In this document: one piece after another, positions 7,494 to 16,137 of the stretch
Numbering within the stretch: the first letter of the stretch is position 1
How the letters are laid out: every line of letters begins with the position of its first letter
Source of the DNA: an uncultured Lachnospiraceae bacterium
GTDB lineage: Bacteria > Bacillota > Clostridia > Lachnospirales > Lachnospiraceae
Length of the DNA stretch: 64,000 bases
Assembly (NCBI GenBank): GCA_910578475.1
Contig: CAJTRK010000013.1
Coordinates: 1 to 64,000, forward strand
Reading direction: 5' to 3'
The notes under the pieces: generated by a model
Told to the model about the DNA's origin: nothing
Databases searched by the model: none
What the model saw: only the letters and a program-made list of their open reading frames with translations
Made by a program: the position numbers and the translations under genes

Positions 7494-8819
7494 ATGAATT
7501 ATCAGGAAGCAATGGAATATTTGGAAGGTCTGAACCGTTACGGCTGCGTGCCCGGGCTTGAGAGTATCCGGGAGCTTTGCGCGCGGCTTCATGACCCACA
7601 GGAGAAACTGCGGTTCGTACATATTGCCGGAACGAACGGCAAGGGGTCCGTACTCGCTTATGTGTCAACGATATTGCAGACGGCGGGATATAAGGTCGGA
7701 CGGTATATTTCACCTGCGCTTTCGGATTACCGGGAGCGTTTTCAGATAAACGGGAAAATGATTCCGAAGAATCAATTCAGCCTGTATCTGGAACAGGTGA
7801 AAGCGGCGGCGGAGCAGATGGCGGCGGAAGGACTGCCCCACCCGACGCAGTTTGAGGTGGATACGGCGTTTGCTTTTTTGTATTTTCTGGATAAAAAATG
7901 TGATATTGTCGTGCTTGAGACCGGAATGGGAGGATTGACGGATGCGACGAACCTTATCGGGACGACCATCTGTGCGGTACTGACGCCGGTCGGCATGGAC
8001 CATATGGCTGCGCTTGGCGGCTCGCTTGAGGAAATCGCGCGGCAGAAGGCCGGCATCATCAAAGAGAATTGTACGGTCGTAACCTGCGGACAGAAAGAAG
8101 AGGCGATGCGGGTTATTCGGCAGGAAGCGGAACAGCGTGGCTGTCCGCTGCGGATTGCCGAGATAAGCGGCATTACGAATGTGAAATACGGTCTGACAAA
8201 ACAGCGTTTTACTTACGGGCGGCATAAGAATCTGGAAATTACGCTGGCAGGACAGCATCAGACAGCCAATGCGGCTTTGGCGGTGGAAGTGTCCGAGGCG
8301 CTTCTTGCGGCGGGATTTTCCATACCGGATGAGGCATTGCGGAGAGGGCTTCTGGAAACAAAATGGCCGGGCCGGTTCAGCGTTATGGGCAAAAATCCGC
8401 TGTTCGTCCTGGATGGCGCACATAATGAAGACGGGGCCGCGGCATTGGCACAATCCGTAAAGTTTTATTTTTCTCATAAAAAAATAATATATATTATGGG
8501 AATTTTAGCGGATAAGGAGTATGATAAGATTATAAGAATAACAGCTCCTTATGCGGAGCAGGTTATTACGGTGACGCCGCCCCGTAATCCGCGTGCGCTT
8601 GGCGGTTATGAACTGGCGCAGGCGGTGAAAGAATACCATCCGAGCGTGACGGTGGCGGACAGTCTTCAGGAGTCGGTGGAGATGGCCTGTCTGCTGGCGG
8701 GAGGAGATAAGAATACAGTTGTTATTGTATTTGGCTCTCTTTCGTTTCTGGGTGAGATGATAAATATTATAGAACATAGAGATGCAATCAGGAGAGATTC
8801 TCATGGTAAATCAGAATAA
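7494..8819 (+). CDS. folC: dihydrofolate synthase / folylpolyglutamate synthase
   Basis: This 441-residue Mur-ligase-fold enzyme adds glutamate to dihydropteroate and to folates in an ATP-dependent step. Visible are the ATP loop HIAGTNGKGSV, the DATNL segment with the GMDHM motif, and the second-domain motif LDGAHNEDG. Length and start (MNYQEAMEYLEG) are typical, although the ribosome binding site is poor. It is the first gene of a folate operon: the next gene, folE, starts inside its last codons. Confidence 0.95.
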   Translation: MNYQEAMEYLEGLNRYGCVPGLESIRELCARLHDPQEKLRFVHIAGTNGKGSVLAYVSTILQTAGYKVGRYISPALSDYRERFQINGKMIPKNQFSLYLEQVKAAAEQMAAEGLPHPTQFEVDTAFAFLYFLDKKCDIVVLETGMGGLTDATNLIGTTICAVLTPVGMDHMAALGGSLEEIARQKAGIIKENCTVVTCGQKEEAMRVIRQEAEQRGCPLRIAEISGITNVKYGLTKQRFTYGRHKNLEITLAGQHQTANAALAVEVSEALLAAGFSIPDEALRRGLLETKWPGRFSVMGKNPLFVLDGAHNEDGAAALAQSVKFYFSHKKIIYIMGILADKEYDKIIRITAPYAEQVITVTPPRNPRALGGYELAQAVKEYHPSVTVADSLQESVEMACLLAGGDKNTVVIVFGSLSFLGEMINIIEHRDAIRRDSHGKSE

Positions 8820-9363
8820 AATCAGGGAAGCGGTAAAGCTGTTTCTGGAAGGCATCGGAGAGGAGCCGGAACGGGAAGGGCTTATCGAGACGCCTGACAG
8901 AATTGCCCGCATGTGTACGGAAATTTTTGCGGGAATGGAGGAGGATGTTTCCGAACATCTTTCCAAAACGTTTGTTATAGAAAACAACGAAATGGTATTC
9001 GAAAAAGATATTGTATTTTATTCCGTTTGTGAGCATCATTTTCTGCCTTTTTACGGAAAGGCGCATATCGCATACATACCGGATGGCAGAGTGGTCGGAC
9101 TGAGCAAACTGGCGAGAACGGTGGAAGTTTATGCCAGACGGCCTCAGATTCAGGAACAGATGACAGGGCAGATTGCAGATGCTGTTATGAACTATTTAAA
9201 GCCGCAGGGCGTTATGGTAATGGTGGAAGCAGAGCATATGTGCATGACTATGCGCGGAGTCAGAAAGCCGGGGAGCAGGACGGTGACCGTGTCCAGAAGA
9301 GGCTGTTTTGAAGAAAATGCGCGTTTACAGGACCTTTTTTTCCAGATGATGCGGGAACGGTAA
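8803..9363 (+). CDS. folE: GTP cyclohydrolase I
   Basis: The enzyme converts GTP to dihydroneopterin triphosphate, the first folate step. The zinc ligands are visible in SVCEHHFLPFYGKAHIAY and AEHMCMTMRGV; the ATP/GTP-binding QIQEQMT segment is also present. An upstream ATG (8782) lacks a ribosome binding site. The ATG at 8803 follows AGGAGA by eight bases, giving 186 residues, the usual length. The start overlaps the end of folC by 17 bases, which suggests translational coupling. Confidence 0.96.
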   Translation: MVNQNKIREAVKLFLEGIGEEPEREGLIETPDRIARMCTEIFAGMEEDVSEHLSKTFVIENNEMVFEKDIVFYSVCEHHFLPFYGKAHIAYIPDGRVVGLSKLARTVEVYARRPQIQEQMTGQIADAVMNYLKPQGVMVMVEAEHMCMTMRGVRKPGSRTVTVSRRGCFEENARLQDLFFQMMRER

Positions 9364-9436
9364 GGCAGGTAAAACCTGATTTAATAAATTCATCTATCGG
9401 AATTTTCCGAATAGAAAGAAAGGAGATGGATAGAAG

Positions 9437-10243
9437 ATGAAAATTGGAGCGAGAGAGTTTGATGTGAAGGGGAAAACATATGTTATGGGAATCTTAAACG
9501 TAACGCCGGATTCTTTTTCAGATGGCGGAAGATTCAATCAAATGGACGCGGCCCTTTTTCATGTGGAAGAAATGATTAAAGAAGGAATGGATGTCTTGGA
9601 TATCGGCGGAGAATCTACAAGGCCGGGCCATAAGATGGTGTCGGAGGAAGAGGAGCTTGGCCGCGTCATTCCGGTGATTGAGCAGGTACGGGCAAGATTC
9701 GATATTCCGATTTCGCTGGATACCAGTAAGAGCGCCGTAGCAAGCGCAGGAATTGCGGCGGGCGTGGATATGATTAATGATGTATGGGGATTTAAATATG
9801 ACGGAAATCTTGCAAAAGTAACTGCCGATGCAGGAATTCCCTGCATCCTGATGCACAACCGGAAAGAAGCCGATTACACGGATTATATCCAGAACGTTTT
9901 GGAGGACCTGGCGGAAAGTGTAGAGATAGCCCGTTTATCCGGGATTACGGATGAAAAAATCTTATTGGACCCGGGTATCGGTTTTGGAAAGACTTATGAG
10001 AATAATCTGGAAATTATGAATAACATGGAGATACTGCACAGCTTCGGATATCCGCTTGTGCTTGGCGCGAGCAGGAAATCCGTAATCGGAATGACGCTGG
10101 ATTTACCCGTGTCGGAGCGGTTGGAGGGTACGTTGGTAACAACTGTTATTGCCGTGATGAAAGGCGCTATGTTTGTGCGTGTTCATGATATCAAAGAAAA
10201 TGTGAGAACAATCAGAATGACAGAAGCTATTATAAATAAATAG
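9437..10243 (+). CDS. folP: dihydropteroate synthase
   Basis: This TIM-barrel enzyme, the sulfonamide target, joins para-aminobenzoate to hydroxymethyl-dihydropterin diphosphate. Signatures: MGILNVTPDSFSDGG, DIGGESTRPG, the MINDVWG loop and DPGIGFGKT. At 268 residues it is full length. The start has AAAGGAG upstream. It is the third gene of the folate operon, 73 bases after folE. Confidence 0.97.
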   Translation: MKIGAREFDVKGKTYVMGILNVTPDSFSDGGRFNQMDAALFHVEEMIKEGMDVLDIGGESTRPGHKMVSEEEELGRVIPVIEQVRARFDIPISLDTSKSAVASAGIAAGVDMINDVWGFKYDGNLAKVTADAGIPCILMHNRKEADYTDYIQNVLEDLAESVEIARLSGITDEKILLDPGIGFGKTYENNLEIMNNMEILHSFGYPLVLGASRKSVIGMTLDLPVSERLEGTLVTTVIAVMKGAMFVRVHDIKENVRTIRMTEAIINK

Positions 10244-10263
10244 CGGAATTGAGAGGGTAAATG

Positions 10264-11118
10264 ATGGACGAGATTATTATTGAGAATTTGAAGGTATATG
10301 CGTATCACGGGGTTTATAAAGAGGAGAATGAGAAAGGCCAGAACTTCTATGTTAATGCGGTTCTTTATGCGGATACGAGAAAGGCCGGAAAGGAAGATAA
10401 GCGGGAGCTGACAACAAGCTATGGCGATGTATGCCAGTTCATTCATACGTTCATGAGTGAAAATCTTTTCCAGCTGATAGAAACCGTGGCGGAAAGAACG
10501 GCGGAGGCTGTTTTATCACATTTTCCGCTGTTAGAGGGGATTACGTTGGAAATTCGTAAGCCGGAGGCTCCAATCGACCTGGAGTTTGAATCGGTATCGG
10601 TGAAGATTACCCGTATGTGGCATAACGCCTGTCTGGCAACCGGCTCCAATATGGGAAACCGCCCTAAATATATTAAAGACGCCATAGACACAATTAATGA
10701 TGACGAGAAATGTAAAGTGATAAAGAGTTCGGAACTTGTGCATTCCCGTTCTTATGGGGATGTAGAGCAGGGAGACTTCTTTAACGGCGCTTTGCTTATC
10801 CGGACGCTGTATACGCCGGAAGAGCTGCTGGAGCGGCTCCATGAAATCGAAGATGCGGCGGGAAGACAGCGAATCAAACACTGGGGACCGAGAACGCTGG
10901 ATTTGGATATTATTTTCTATGATGACCTGATTTTGGATACGGATATTTTGCAGATTCCTCATATCGATATGCAGAACAGGGATTTCGTTCTGGAACCGTT
11001 GTCGCAGATTGTGCCTTACAAGATTCATCCTGTATTTGGAAAATCTGTAATACAGCTTTGCGAGGAAGTGCAGAAAACGGGAGAGAAATATGTTATTGAT
11101 TCGGAATATATACAGTAG
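10264..11118 (+). CDS. folBK: bifunctional dihydroneopterin aldolase / HPPK
   Basis: This fusion joins two consecutive folate enzymes. Residues 1-115 match dihydroneopterin aldolase (LKVYAYHGVYKEENEKGQ; the VETVAERTAEAVL helix). Residues 120-284 match 6-hydroxymethyl-dihydropterin pyrophosphokinase (ATGSNMGNR; RIKHWGPRTLDLDIIFYDD, with the catalytic Asp pair). ATG codons at 10261 and 10264 both follow GAGAGGG; 10264 has the better spacing. It is the fourth folate gene, directly after folP. Such FolB-FolK fusions are known in Firmicutes. Confidence 0.95.
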   Translation: MDEIIIENLKVYAYHGVYKEENEKGQNFYVNAVLYADTRKAGKEDKRELTTSYGDVCQFIHTFMSENLFQLIETVAERTAEAVLSHFPLLEGITLEIRKPEAPIDLEFESVSVKITRMWHNACLATGSNMGNRPKYIKDAIDTINDDEKCKVIKSSELVHSRSYGDVEQGDFFNGALLIRTLYTPEELLERLHEIEDAAGRQRIKHWGPRTLDLDIIFYDDLILDTDILQIPHIDMQNRDFVLEPLSQIVPYKIHPVFGKSVIQLCEEVQKTGEKYVIDSEYIQ

Positions 11119-11680
11119 ACCGATGCAGTCAACGGAGGCCAGAGCCGTGTACATCGGGCGGGGACACAGGGATTTTCCATCGAACGAGCTGAAACCGTTC
11201 TCCATGATTATGTCATTGATGAATAGCGGATGTTATGAATGCTGCGGATTTTATGATAAAGCGGATGATTCATTGCGCGCCTATGCTTTTATGATGGCCG
11301 ATAAAGAGACAAACATGCTGTTGCTCGATTATTTTGCTGTTTGTGAAGAAGTGCGGGGAAAAGGATACGGAAGCGTTGCACTCGAATTGTTAAAAGCAGA
11401 TTATATGAATTATGACGGCATGCTTTTTGAAGTGGAAGACGATGACGCGGCTGAAACAGAAGCGGAGATGCAGCTGCGCCGGAGACGGATTTCTTTCTAT
11501 GAGCGGAACGGCGTCGTGATGACAGAACAGCGGAGTCGCGCATTTGGCGTGGATTTCAGGCTGATGGTGATGAATCTCGGAAAAACATCTGAAGAAAATG
11601 ACATTGGTTATTTAATTGCTTCCATGTATCAGAAGATGCTGCCTGAAAATATATTCAAAGAGCAATTCCTGCTGCGATAA
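11090..11680 (+). CDS. GNAT-family N-acetyltransferase
   Basis: This 196-residue protein has the acetyl-CoA loop RGKGYG of the GNAT fold at about residue 89, preceded by the expected strand (LLLDYFAVCEEV) and followed by SVALELLKA. The substrate is unknown. It starts inside the end of folBK, with a GGGAGAGAAAT site, so it is translated as the last gene of the folate operon. A strong terminator follows at 11737. Confidence 0.8.
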   Translation: MLLIRNIYSRPMQSTEARAVYIGRGHRDFPSNELKPFSMIMSLMNSGCYECCGFYDKADDSLRAYAFMMADKETNMLLLDYFAVCEEVRGKGYGSVALELLKADYMNYDGMLFEVEDDDAAETEAEMQLRRRRISFYERNGVVMTEQRSRAFGVDFRLMVMNLGKTSEENDIGYLIASMYQKMLPENIFKEQFLLR

Positions 11681-11736
11681 AAAAAGATATCGAATGTTGT
11701 CAAAATATGATTTAATTTATTTCCAATGATTGCCAG

Positions 11737-11767
11737 AAAGGAATCCCTTGCCGGATTCCTTTTTTTC
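11737..11767 (+). terminator. intrinsic terminator of the folate operon
   Basis: AAAGGAATCC and GGATTCCTTT form a 10-bp stem with a 6-base loop, followed by a run of T. Confidence 0.85.
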
Positions 11768-11780
11768 TTACCGAAAATCT

Positions 11781-11809
11781 TTGATACATAAATCTTACAA
11801 ATGTAATAT
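11781..11809 (+). promoter_or_regulatory. promoter with BlaI/MecI-like operator
   Basis: TTGATA (11781-11786), 17 bases and TAATAT (11804-11809) form a good promoter. TTACAAATGTAA (11795-11806), an inverted TTACA/TGTAA pair, overlaps the -10 side. TACA/TGTA dyads are the known BlaI/MecI operator core. It lies upstream of a decayed class D beta-lactamase, so control by a BlaI-type repressor is plausible. The repressor gene is not in the window. Confidence 0.5.
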
Positions 11810-11820
11810 ATAAAGACAGA

Positions 11821-12206
11821 AAGGGAGGTCACAATCTATCAGGACATGAATTTTCGGGATGCGATAAAGGAGTACATCCGGGAGATTGGTTATGGAAATC
11901 AGGAGGCTGGAAAGGACGTGTCTTCTTACTGGATGGATGGCGCGTTGAAAATGCAGAAGCCGTGAAGCGTTCCATCTGTCTGTATGATTCCGGGGAAACG
12001 GCGCTTTACGGAAAGACCGGCACGGAGGAAATGAACGGTCAAAACGTCTCCGGCTGGTTTGTCGGTTATCTGGAAAAAGATGGCGGCGTCTGTTTCTTTG
12101 CGGTCAATATCCAAGCGCAGAATCCGATATCGGACCGGCAAAAGCCGCCTCCGGGCCAATCGCAGCGGAACTTACTTTTGAAATTCTTACCGATTTGCAT
12201 TTGTAA
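11821..12206 (+). pseudogene. remnant of a class D beta-lactamase / BlaR-type sensor domain
   Basis: Three frames together restore the C-terminal half of a class D (OXA-type) penicillin-recognising domain. The first frame reads YIREIGYGNQEAG and YWMDGALK (YGN and W-x-x-G motifs) and stops at 11963. The next frame (from about 11950) reads AVKRSICLY then LYGKTGT and GWFVGYLEKDGG (KTG box). The third (from 12126) gives AELTFEIL and ends at 12206. The N-terminal part with the active-site Ser-x-x-Lys is missing, and the promoter and GGGAGG site abut the internal fragment. This is a deleted, frameshifted, non-functional gene. A BlaR1 sensor domain cannot be excluded as source. Confidence 0.75.
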
Positions 12207-12221
12207 CAGACCTGAAAGCAG

Positions 12222-12274
12222 AAAAGGGGCATCGCGCAGTCATCTGGTTTGATGATTTTGCGACAGCCCCTTTT
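12222..12274. terminator. bidirectional terminator
   Basis: AAAAGGGGC (12222-12230) pairs with GCCCCTTTT (12266-12274), with an inner CGC/GCG stem. It serves the end of the minus-strand DUF5050 gene and closes the beta-lactamase remnant. Confidence 0.6.
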
Positions 12275-12289
12275 GTGTCGGTGTGAGTG

Positions 12290-13324
12290 TCAGTTCATAT
12301 TGGCGGCAGCGGCATCTCTTGCGGCGTCAAAAGTCGTAACATAGACATTGCCCAAAGTGCTTGTTTTATACACCGGAACGGATGCGCCATACTGGTTGAA
12401 ATAGACATACTGCGAAGTGATGTTAATATTTTCATAAACGCCGGAAGCCACCACTTCCGGATTACTGCCGTCGGTATACATTCTTTTTAAAGCCGGCTCC
12501 GTTTTGGAACTCTTCTGATAGTATATATAACCAGAATGGATGTTGAAGAAATCTACCCGGTCATTGGTCAGAACTTCTATAACGTCAGATGACATATTGT
12601 AACGGCAAAGGCGGTAGTCGTTGAGAACATCCATATAATAAACATAGCCGTCCAGATAAACCGGATTCCAGATGTTTCCTGCCCAGATGGAAGTTATGGT
12701 ATCGTTTGTCGTGTTTAACGTATAAAGTTCGTGGTCATCTTCCGTACCATTGAAGTAAATCAGGCCATCGACGCAGGAAGCCGGATTGATTACATAATCT
12801 GCAACTTCCGTCTTATCGGATTTGTCGATTTTTATCTTGCTGAGCACGGTTCCCGTCTTCGTGTCATAATCCTGATAGTACAGATAGTTGCCGCATAACT
12901 GCATCGTAACGGCAAATGTCCTGTCCAGACAGGATACCCGCTTTCCGTTTTTCTCGCTGCGGTAGATGCCGGCGGTACGGCCCATGAAACCGAGTCCCTT
13001 GCCGTTCGTGCCGCTTTCCATATAATAATAGATGTAGTCGCCGCCGGCATTGATGGAAGCGACATAATTGCTGTTCAGTTTTACGATATCCGTTTCATCG
13101 GCATTCATGGAGTAGAGGGCGTTATTGTCATACGCATTGGCGAAATAGACCCTTCCGTCCGATTCGCAGAAAAGTCCTCCATTGTTCAGATTGCCGGCGG
13201 TGTTGCCGACGGTAGAAGCATCGTTCATCGGAATTCTGCCAATCAGTATCGCGGCCGTGAATAACAAAGCCAGTACACAGGTAACGATACAGATGATAAT
13301 CAGATTTTTTTTGGTAGTTGTCAT
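12290..13324 (-). CDS. DUF5050-like exported beta-propeller protein
   Basis: This 344-residue protein has one N-terminal membrane segment (IIICIVTCVLALLFTAAILIG) with a short cytoplasmic start, so most of it lies outside the cell. The rest is built from repeated blocks such as DGRVYFAN, GDYIYYYM, GNYLYYQD, DGLIYFNG, DGYVYYMD and SGYIYYQK, spaced about 45-50 residues apart. This is the pattern of DUF5050 propellers common in Lachnospiraceae. Function is unknown. It is monocistronic, with a good AAGGGG site and promoter. Confidence 0.75.
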   Translation of the reverse strand: MTTTKKNLIIICIVTCVLALLFTAAILIGRIPMNDASTVGNTAGNLNNGGLFCESDGRVYFANAYDNNALYSMNADETDIVKLNSNYVASINAGGDYIYYYMESGTNGKGLGFMGRTAGIYRSEKNGKRVSCLDRTFAVTMQLCGNYLYYQDYDTKTGTVLSKIKIDKSDKTEVADYVINPASCVDGLIYFNGTEDDHELYTLNTTNDTITSIWAGNIWNPVYLDGYVYYMDVLNDYRLCRYNMSSDVIEVLTNDRVDFFNIHSGYIYYQKSSKTEPALKRMYTDGSNPEVVASGVYENINITSQYVYFNQYGASVPVYKTSTLGNVYVTTFDAARDAAAANMN

Positions 13325-13392
13325 ATAAATTCCCCTTGCCTTTCTATCAACTTACGATATTTTCCCCTTTGTTGAACTTATATTTTACATAT

Positions 13393-13421
13393 AGTATAGT
13401 ATTAAACCTACTTGATAGCAA
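13393..13421 (-). promoter_or_regulatory. promoter of the DUF5050 gene
   Basis: On the minus strand: TTGCTA (13421-13416), 17 bases, TATACT (13398-13393). Confidence 0.6.
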
Positions 13422-13438
13422 GCTGGTTTTGTTATAAT
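13411..13438 (+). promoter_or_regulatory. candidate promoter of pheA
   Basis: TATAAT at 13433-13438 with a CTTGAT or TTGATA box about 15-16 bases upstream. It overlaps the divergent promoter of the DUF5050 gene. If used, the 120-base palindrome at 13461 is in the pheA transcript. Confidence 0.45.
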
Positions 13439-13460
13439 ATTAGGAAGAGCAAAGGTGATG

Positions 13461-13580
13461 AATCAGGAGGAAAGCGGGAGGCGGACAGGGCATCGTTCTC
13501 TTTGGAGGCACGCTCGGAATCCTTTACAGGGCCTCCGCCAGAGAACAATGCCCTGTCTGCCTCCCGCTTTCCTCCCGATT
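13461..13580. repeat. 120-bp near-perfect palindrome in the pheA leader
   Basis: Bases 13461-13509 are the reverse complement of 13531-13580 with three mismatches and a one-base gap, around a loop of about 21 bases. It would fold into one very long hairpin. Arms contain AGGAGGAAAGCGGGAGGC. There is no T-run, so it is not a normal terminator. A short GTGAT repeat flanks it one base away on both sides, which hints at a small insertion element, but that is weak. It lies 36 bases before the pheA start. Confidence 0.85.
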
Positions 13581-13615
13581 TGTGATTGTACAGAATGAAG
13601 AGGGGCAAATGTAAA

Positions 13616-14743
13616 ATGGACTTACTGGAATTGAGAAAGCAGCTGGATGAGCTGGATGAGCAGATTGTGGCGCTGTATGAGAAGCGTATGGATATTTCTT
13701 CTCAGGTGGCGGATTATAAGATACAGACCGGAAAAAAGGTCTTTGATAAGGAGCGGGAAATCGCGAAGCTGAACGCGGTAAAGAACCTGACCCATAACGA
13801 ATTTAACGGACGCGGCATTCAGGAGCTGTTTGAACAGATAATGTCGATGAGCCGGAAACTGCAGTATAAGAAGCTTTCGGAAAGCGGAAGCATGGGAAGA
13901 CTGCCGTTTATCGGTATCGACACGTTGAAGGAACGAAGCGCAAGGGTGGTTTTCCAGGGGGCGGAAGGCTCCTATTCTCAGATGGCGATGCAGGCGTTTT
14001 TCGGGGAAGATGTGAACAGCTTTCATGTGGAGACATTCCGGGATGCCATGTGCGCCATTGAAGAAGGCAGCGCGGATTATGCGGTGCTCCCAATCGAAAA
14101 TTCTACGGCCGGCATTGTAAACGAAATTTATGACCTGCTTGTGGAATTTGAAAATTATATCGTGGGAGAGCAGATTATCCGAATCGAGCATTGCCTGATG
14201 GGAGTGCCCGGAACGAAGCCGGAAGAGATTCGTACGGTCTTTTCCCATCCGCAGTCATTGATGCAGAGCGCCCGTTATTTAAACAGCCATGCCTCCTGGC
14301 AGCAGATAAGTATGCAGAACAATGCTTTTGCGGCGAGAAAAGTTATGGAAGACGGGGACAAAAGCCAGGCGGCGATTGCCAGCGGGCAGGCGGCGAAAAT
14401 ATATGGTCTGGAGATTCTGGAACGGGGCGTAAACCATTCGCAGACCAATTCTACAAGATTCATCATTGTTACGAACCAGAAGGTTTTCTTAAAGGATGCG
14501 GGAAAAGTCAGCATTTGCTTTGAAATTCCGCATGAAAGCGGTTCTCTTTACCACATGCTTTCACATTTTATATATAATGATTTGAACATGACCAAAATCG
14601 AGAGCCGGCCAATCGAAGACAGGAATTGGGAATACCGCTTCTTCGTTGATTTTGACGGAAATCTGGCAGACAGCGCGGTTAAAAATGCGTTAAGAGGACT
14701 TCGGGAAGAAGCGAGGAATATGCGGATTCTCGGGAATTACTGA
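13616..14743 (+). CDS. pheA: bifunctional chorismate mutase / prephenate dehydratase
   Basis: This P-protein of phenylalanine synthesis is 375 residues. Residues 1-85 are an AroQ chorismate mutase (LLELRKQLDELDEQIVALYEKR). About 105-285 is prephenate dehydratase (VVFQGAEGSYSQMAMQAFF; LPIENSTAGIVNE; the NSTRFIIV motif with the Thr-Arg-Phe triad). About 295-375 is an ACT domain with ESRPI, the usual phenylalanine-feedback site. The frame opens at 13586, but the ATG at 13616 follows GAGGGG and begins the mutase directly. A very long hairpin lies in its leader. Confidence 0.96.
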   Translation: MDLLELRKQLDELDEQIVALYEKRMDISSQVADYKIQTGKKVFDKEREIAKLNAVKNLTHNEFNGRGIQELFEQIMSMSRKLQYKKLSESGSMGRLPFIGIDTLKERSARVVFQGAEGSYSQMAMQAFFGEDVNSFHVETFRDAMCAIEEGSADYAVLPIENSTAGIVNEIYDLLVEFENYIVGEQIIRIEHCLMGVPGTKPEEIRTVFSHPQSLMQSARYLNSHASWQQISMQNNAFAARKVMEDGDKSQAAIASGQAAKIYGLEILERGVNHSQTNSTRFIIVTNQKVFLKDAGKVSICFEIPHESGSLYHMLSHFIYNDLNMTKIESRPIEDRNWEYRFFVDFDGNLADSAVKNALRGLREEARNMRILGNY

Positions 14744-14748
14744 ATAAG

Positions 14749-14798
14749 ATGTTGTGGTTCAGGTGTGGCTGCCGGCGGCCGCACCTGAACCACAACAT
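14749..14798. repeat. 17-bp perfect inverted repeat between pheA and the DUF815 gene
   Basis: Bases 14749-14765 and 14782-14798 are exact reverse complements around a 16-base GC-rich loop. No T-run follows. It occupies most of the pheA to DUF815 gap, and may be a processed or insulating hairpin. Confidence 0.85.
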
Positions 14799-14822
14799 AA
14801 AGACGAACAAAGGAGTGTTATC

Positions 14823-16100
14823 ATGAGACTGGAAGAATTAATCATATACAAGGACTTTTCACAGGGAGAGCTGCTGCATCATATGGTGTATCTGATGGAA
14901 CATTACCGGGAGAAAAAGGACAGGGCTCTTTTTTATGACTGTATGCACGATTTGCTGGAACTGGCTGCGTCCCATGGCTTTTACGGCAATCTCTGGCACT
15001 GTTATCTGACGAATCTTCTCGTGAACAACGAAAACAGTTACAGCATGGCCTGCGAGATTCGGGGCGGCGTAGAAGGGACCATCAACGAGGCGGCGCTGCA
15101 TGATATCCGCATTTTCAAAGAATTATATGATTATGATTTTACGGAGATGATGGGAGAATTGCAGGTTCCCGAGTTTGCGCTGGCGCTTTCCTATGTGAGC
15201 TGTTCTCAGAAAAGCAAGGTATACAACAGCCGCATCCGGGACCGGATATGTCATCTTGCGGAGCGGTTCAATGAGGACGATACGCCGGAGGCGATGAAAG
15301 ATACGCTGACGGAATTTTATAAAGATTACGGTGTGGGGCGGTTTGGGCTGCATAAGGCATTCCGCGTCAGACATGATGAAAGCGGCGCGGTCATCGAGCC
15401 GATTCTCAATATCGCCCATGTGCATCTCGACGACCTGGTGGGATATGAGATTCCGAAGAAGAAACTGATTGATAATACGGAAGCTTTTGTGAGTGGAAAA
15501 AAGGCCAATAACTGTCTGCTGTTCGGGGATGCCGGAACCGGAAAATCTTCCAGTGTAAAAGCGATTGCCAATCAATATTATGACAGAGGGCTGCGTATTA
15601 TAGAAATATACAAGCATCAGTTTCAGGATTTGAACGACGTCATTTCTCAGGTCAAGAACCGGAACTACAAGTTTATCATTTATATGGATGATTTAAGTTT
15701 TGAAGATTTTGAAATCGAATATAAGTATTTGAAAGCGGTTATCGAAGGCGGTCTTGAGAAAAAGCCGGAAAACGTGCTGATATACGCGACGTCCAATCGA
15801 AGACATCTGGTGCGGGAAAAATTCAGCGATAAGGAAGAGCGGCGGGACGATTTACATGCGGGCGATACGGTGCAGGAGAAATTATCGCTCGTTTCCAGAT
15901 TCGGTGTGACGATTTTCTTCTGTGCGCCGGACAAAAAGCAGTTCCAGCAGATTGTCGAGACATTGGCCGGCCGATATGGTATTATGATGGACAGAGAGGA
16001 ACTGCTTCTTGCAGCCAATAAATGGGAGCTTGCCCACGGCGGGCTGTCGGGAAGAACGGCGCAGCAGTTCATCGATTACCTTCTCGGAGGAGCGGACTGA
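14823..16100 (+). CDS. DUF815-family AAA+ ATPase
   Basis: This 425-residue protein has a helical N-terminal half and an AAA+ domain. The Walker A is FGDAGTGKSS (near residue 234) and the Walker B is FIIYMDDLSFEDFE; an arginine-rich sensor (ATSNRRHLVREKFSD) follows. It is typical of the DUF815 family, whose role is not established. An earlier frame start at 14754 overlaps the hairpin; the ATG at 14823 follows AAAGGAG. The next gene is a Ppx/GppA-type phosphatase, with the polyphosphate kinase beyond. Whether the three act together is unknown. Confidence 0.85.
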   Translation: MRLEELIIYKDFSQGELLHHMVYLMEHYREKKDRALFYDCMHDLLELAASHGFYGNLWHCYLTNLLVNNENSYSMACEIRGGVEGTINEAALHDIRIFKELYDYDFTEMMGELQVPEFALALSYVSCSQKSKVYNSRIRDRICHLAERFNEDDTPEAMKDTLTEFYKDYGVGRFGLHKAFRVRHDESGAVIEPILNIAHVHLDDLVGYEIPKKKLIDNTEAFVSGKKANNCLLFGDAGTGKSSSVKAIANQYYDRGLRIIEIYKHQFQDLNDVISQVKNRNYKFIIYMDDLSFEDFEIEYKYLKAVIEGGLEKKPENVLIYATSNRRHLVREKFSDKEERRDDLHAGDTVQEKLSLVSRFGVTIFFCAPDKKQFQQIVETLAGRYGIMMDREELLLAANKWELAHGGLSGRTAQQFIDYLLGGAD

Positions 16101-16113
16101 AAAAGGGGGATTA

Positions 16114-16137
16114 GTGTGAAAAATAAATTTTTCACAC
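16114..16137. repeat. 10-bp perfect hairpin after the DUF815 gene
   Basis: GTGTGAAAAA (16114-16123), a TAAA loop and TTTTTCACAC (16128-16137). It adjoins the dispersed repeat copy B and may terminate or pause transcription. Confidence 0.6.

Noticed and set aside
7390..7713. N-terminal extension of the CmpB-like protein
   Set aside because: It overlaps folC antisense and lacks family similarity; the protein starts at 7389.
13461..13580. T-box or Phe leader peptide attenuator before pheA
   Set aside because: No T-box sequence, Phe-rich peptide or terminator T-run; only a long hairpin.
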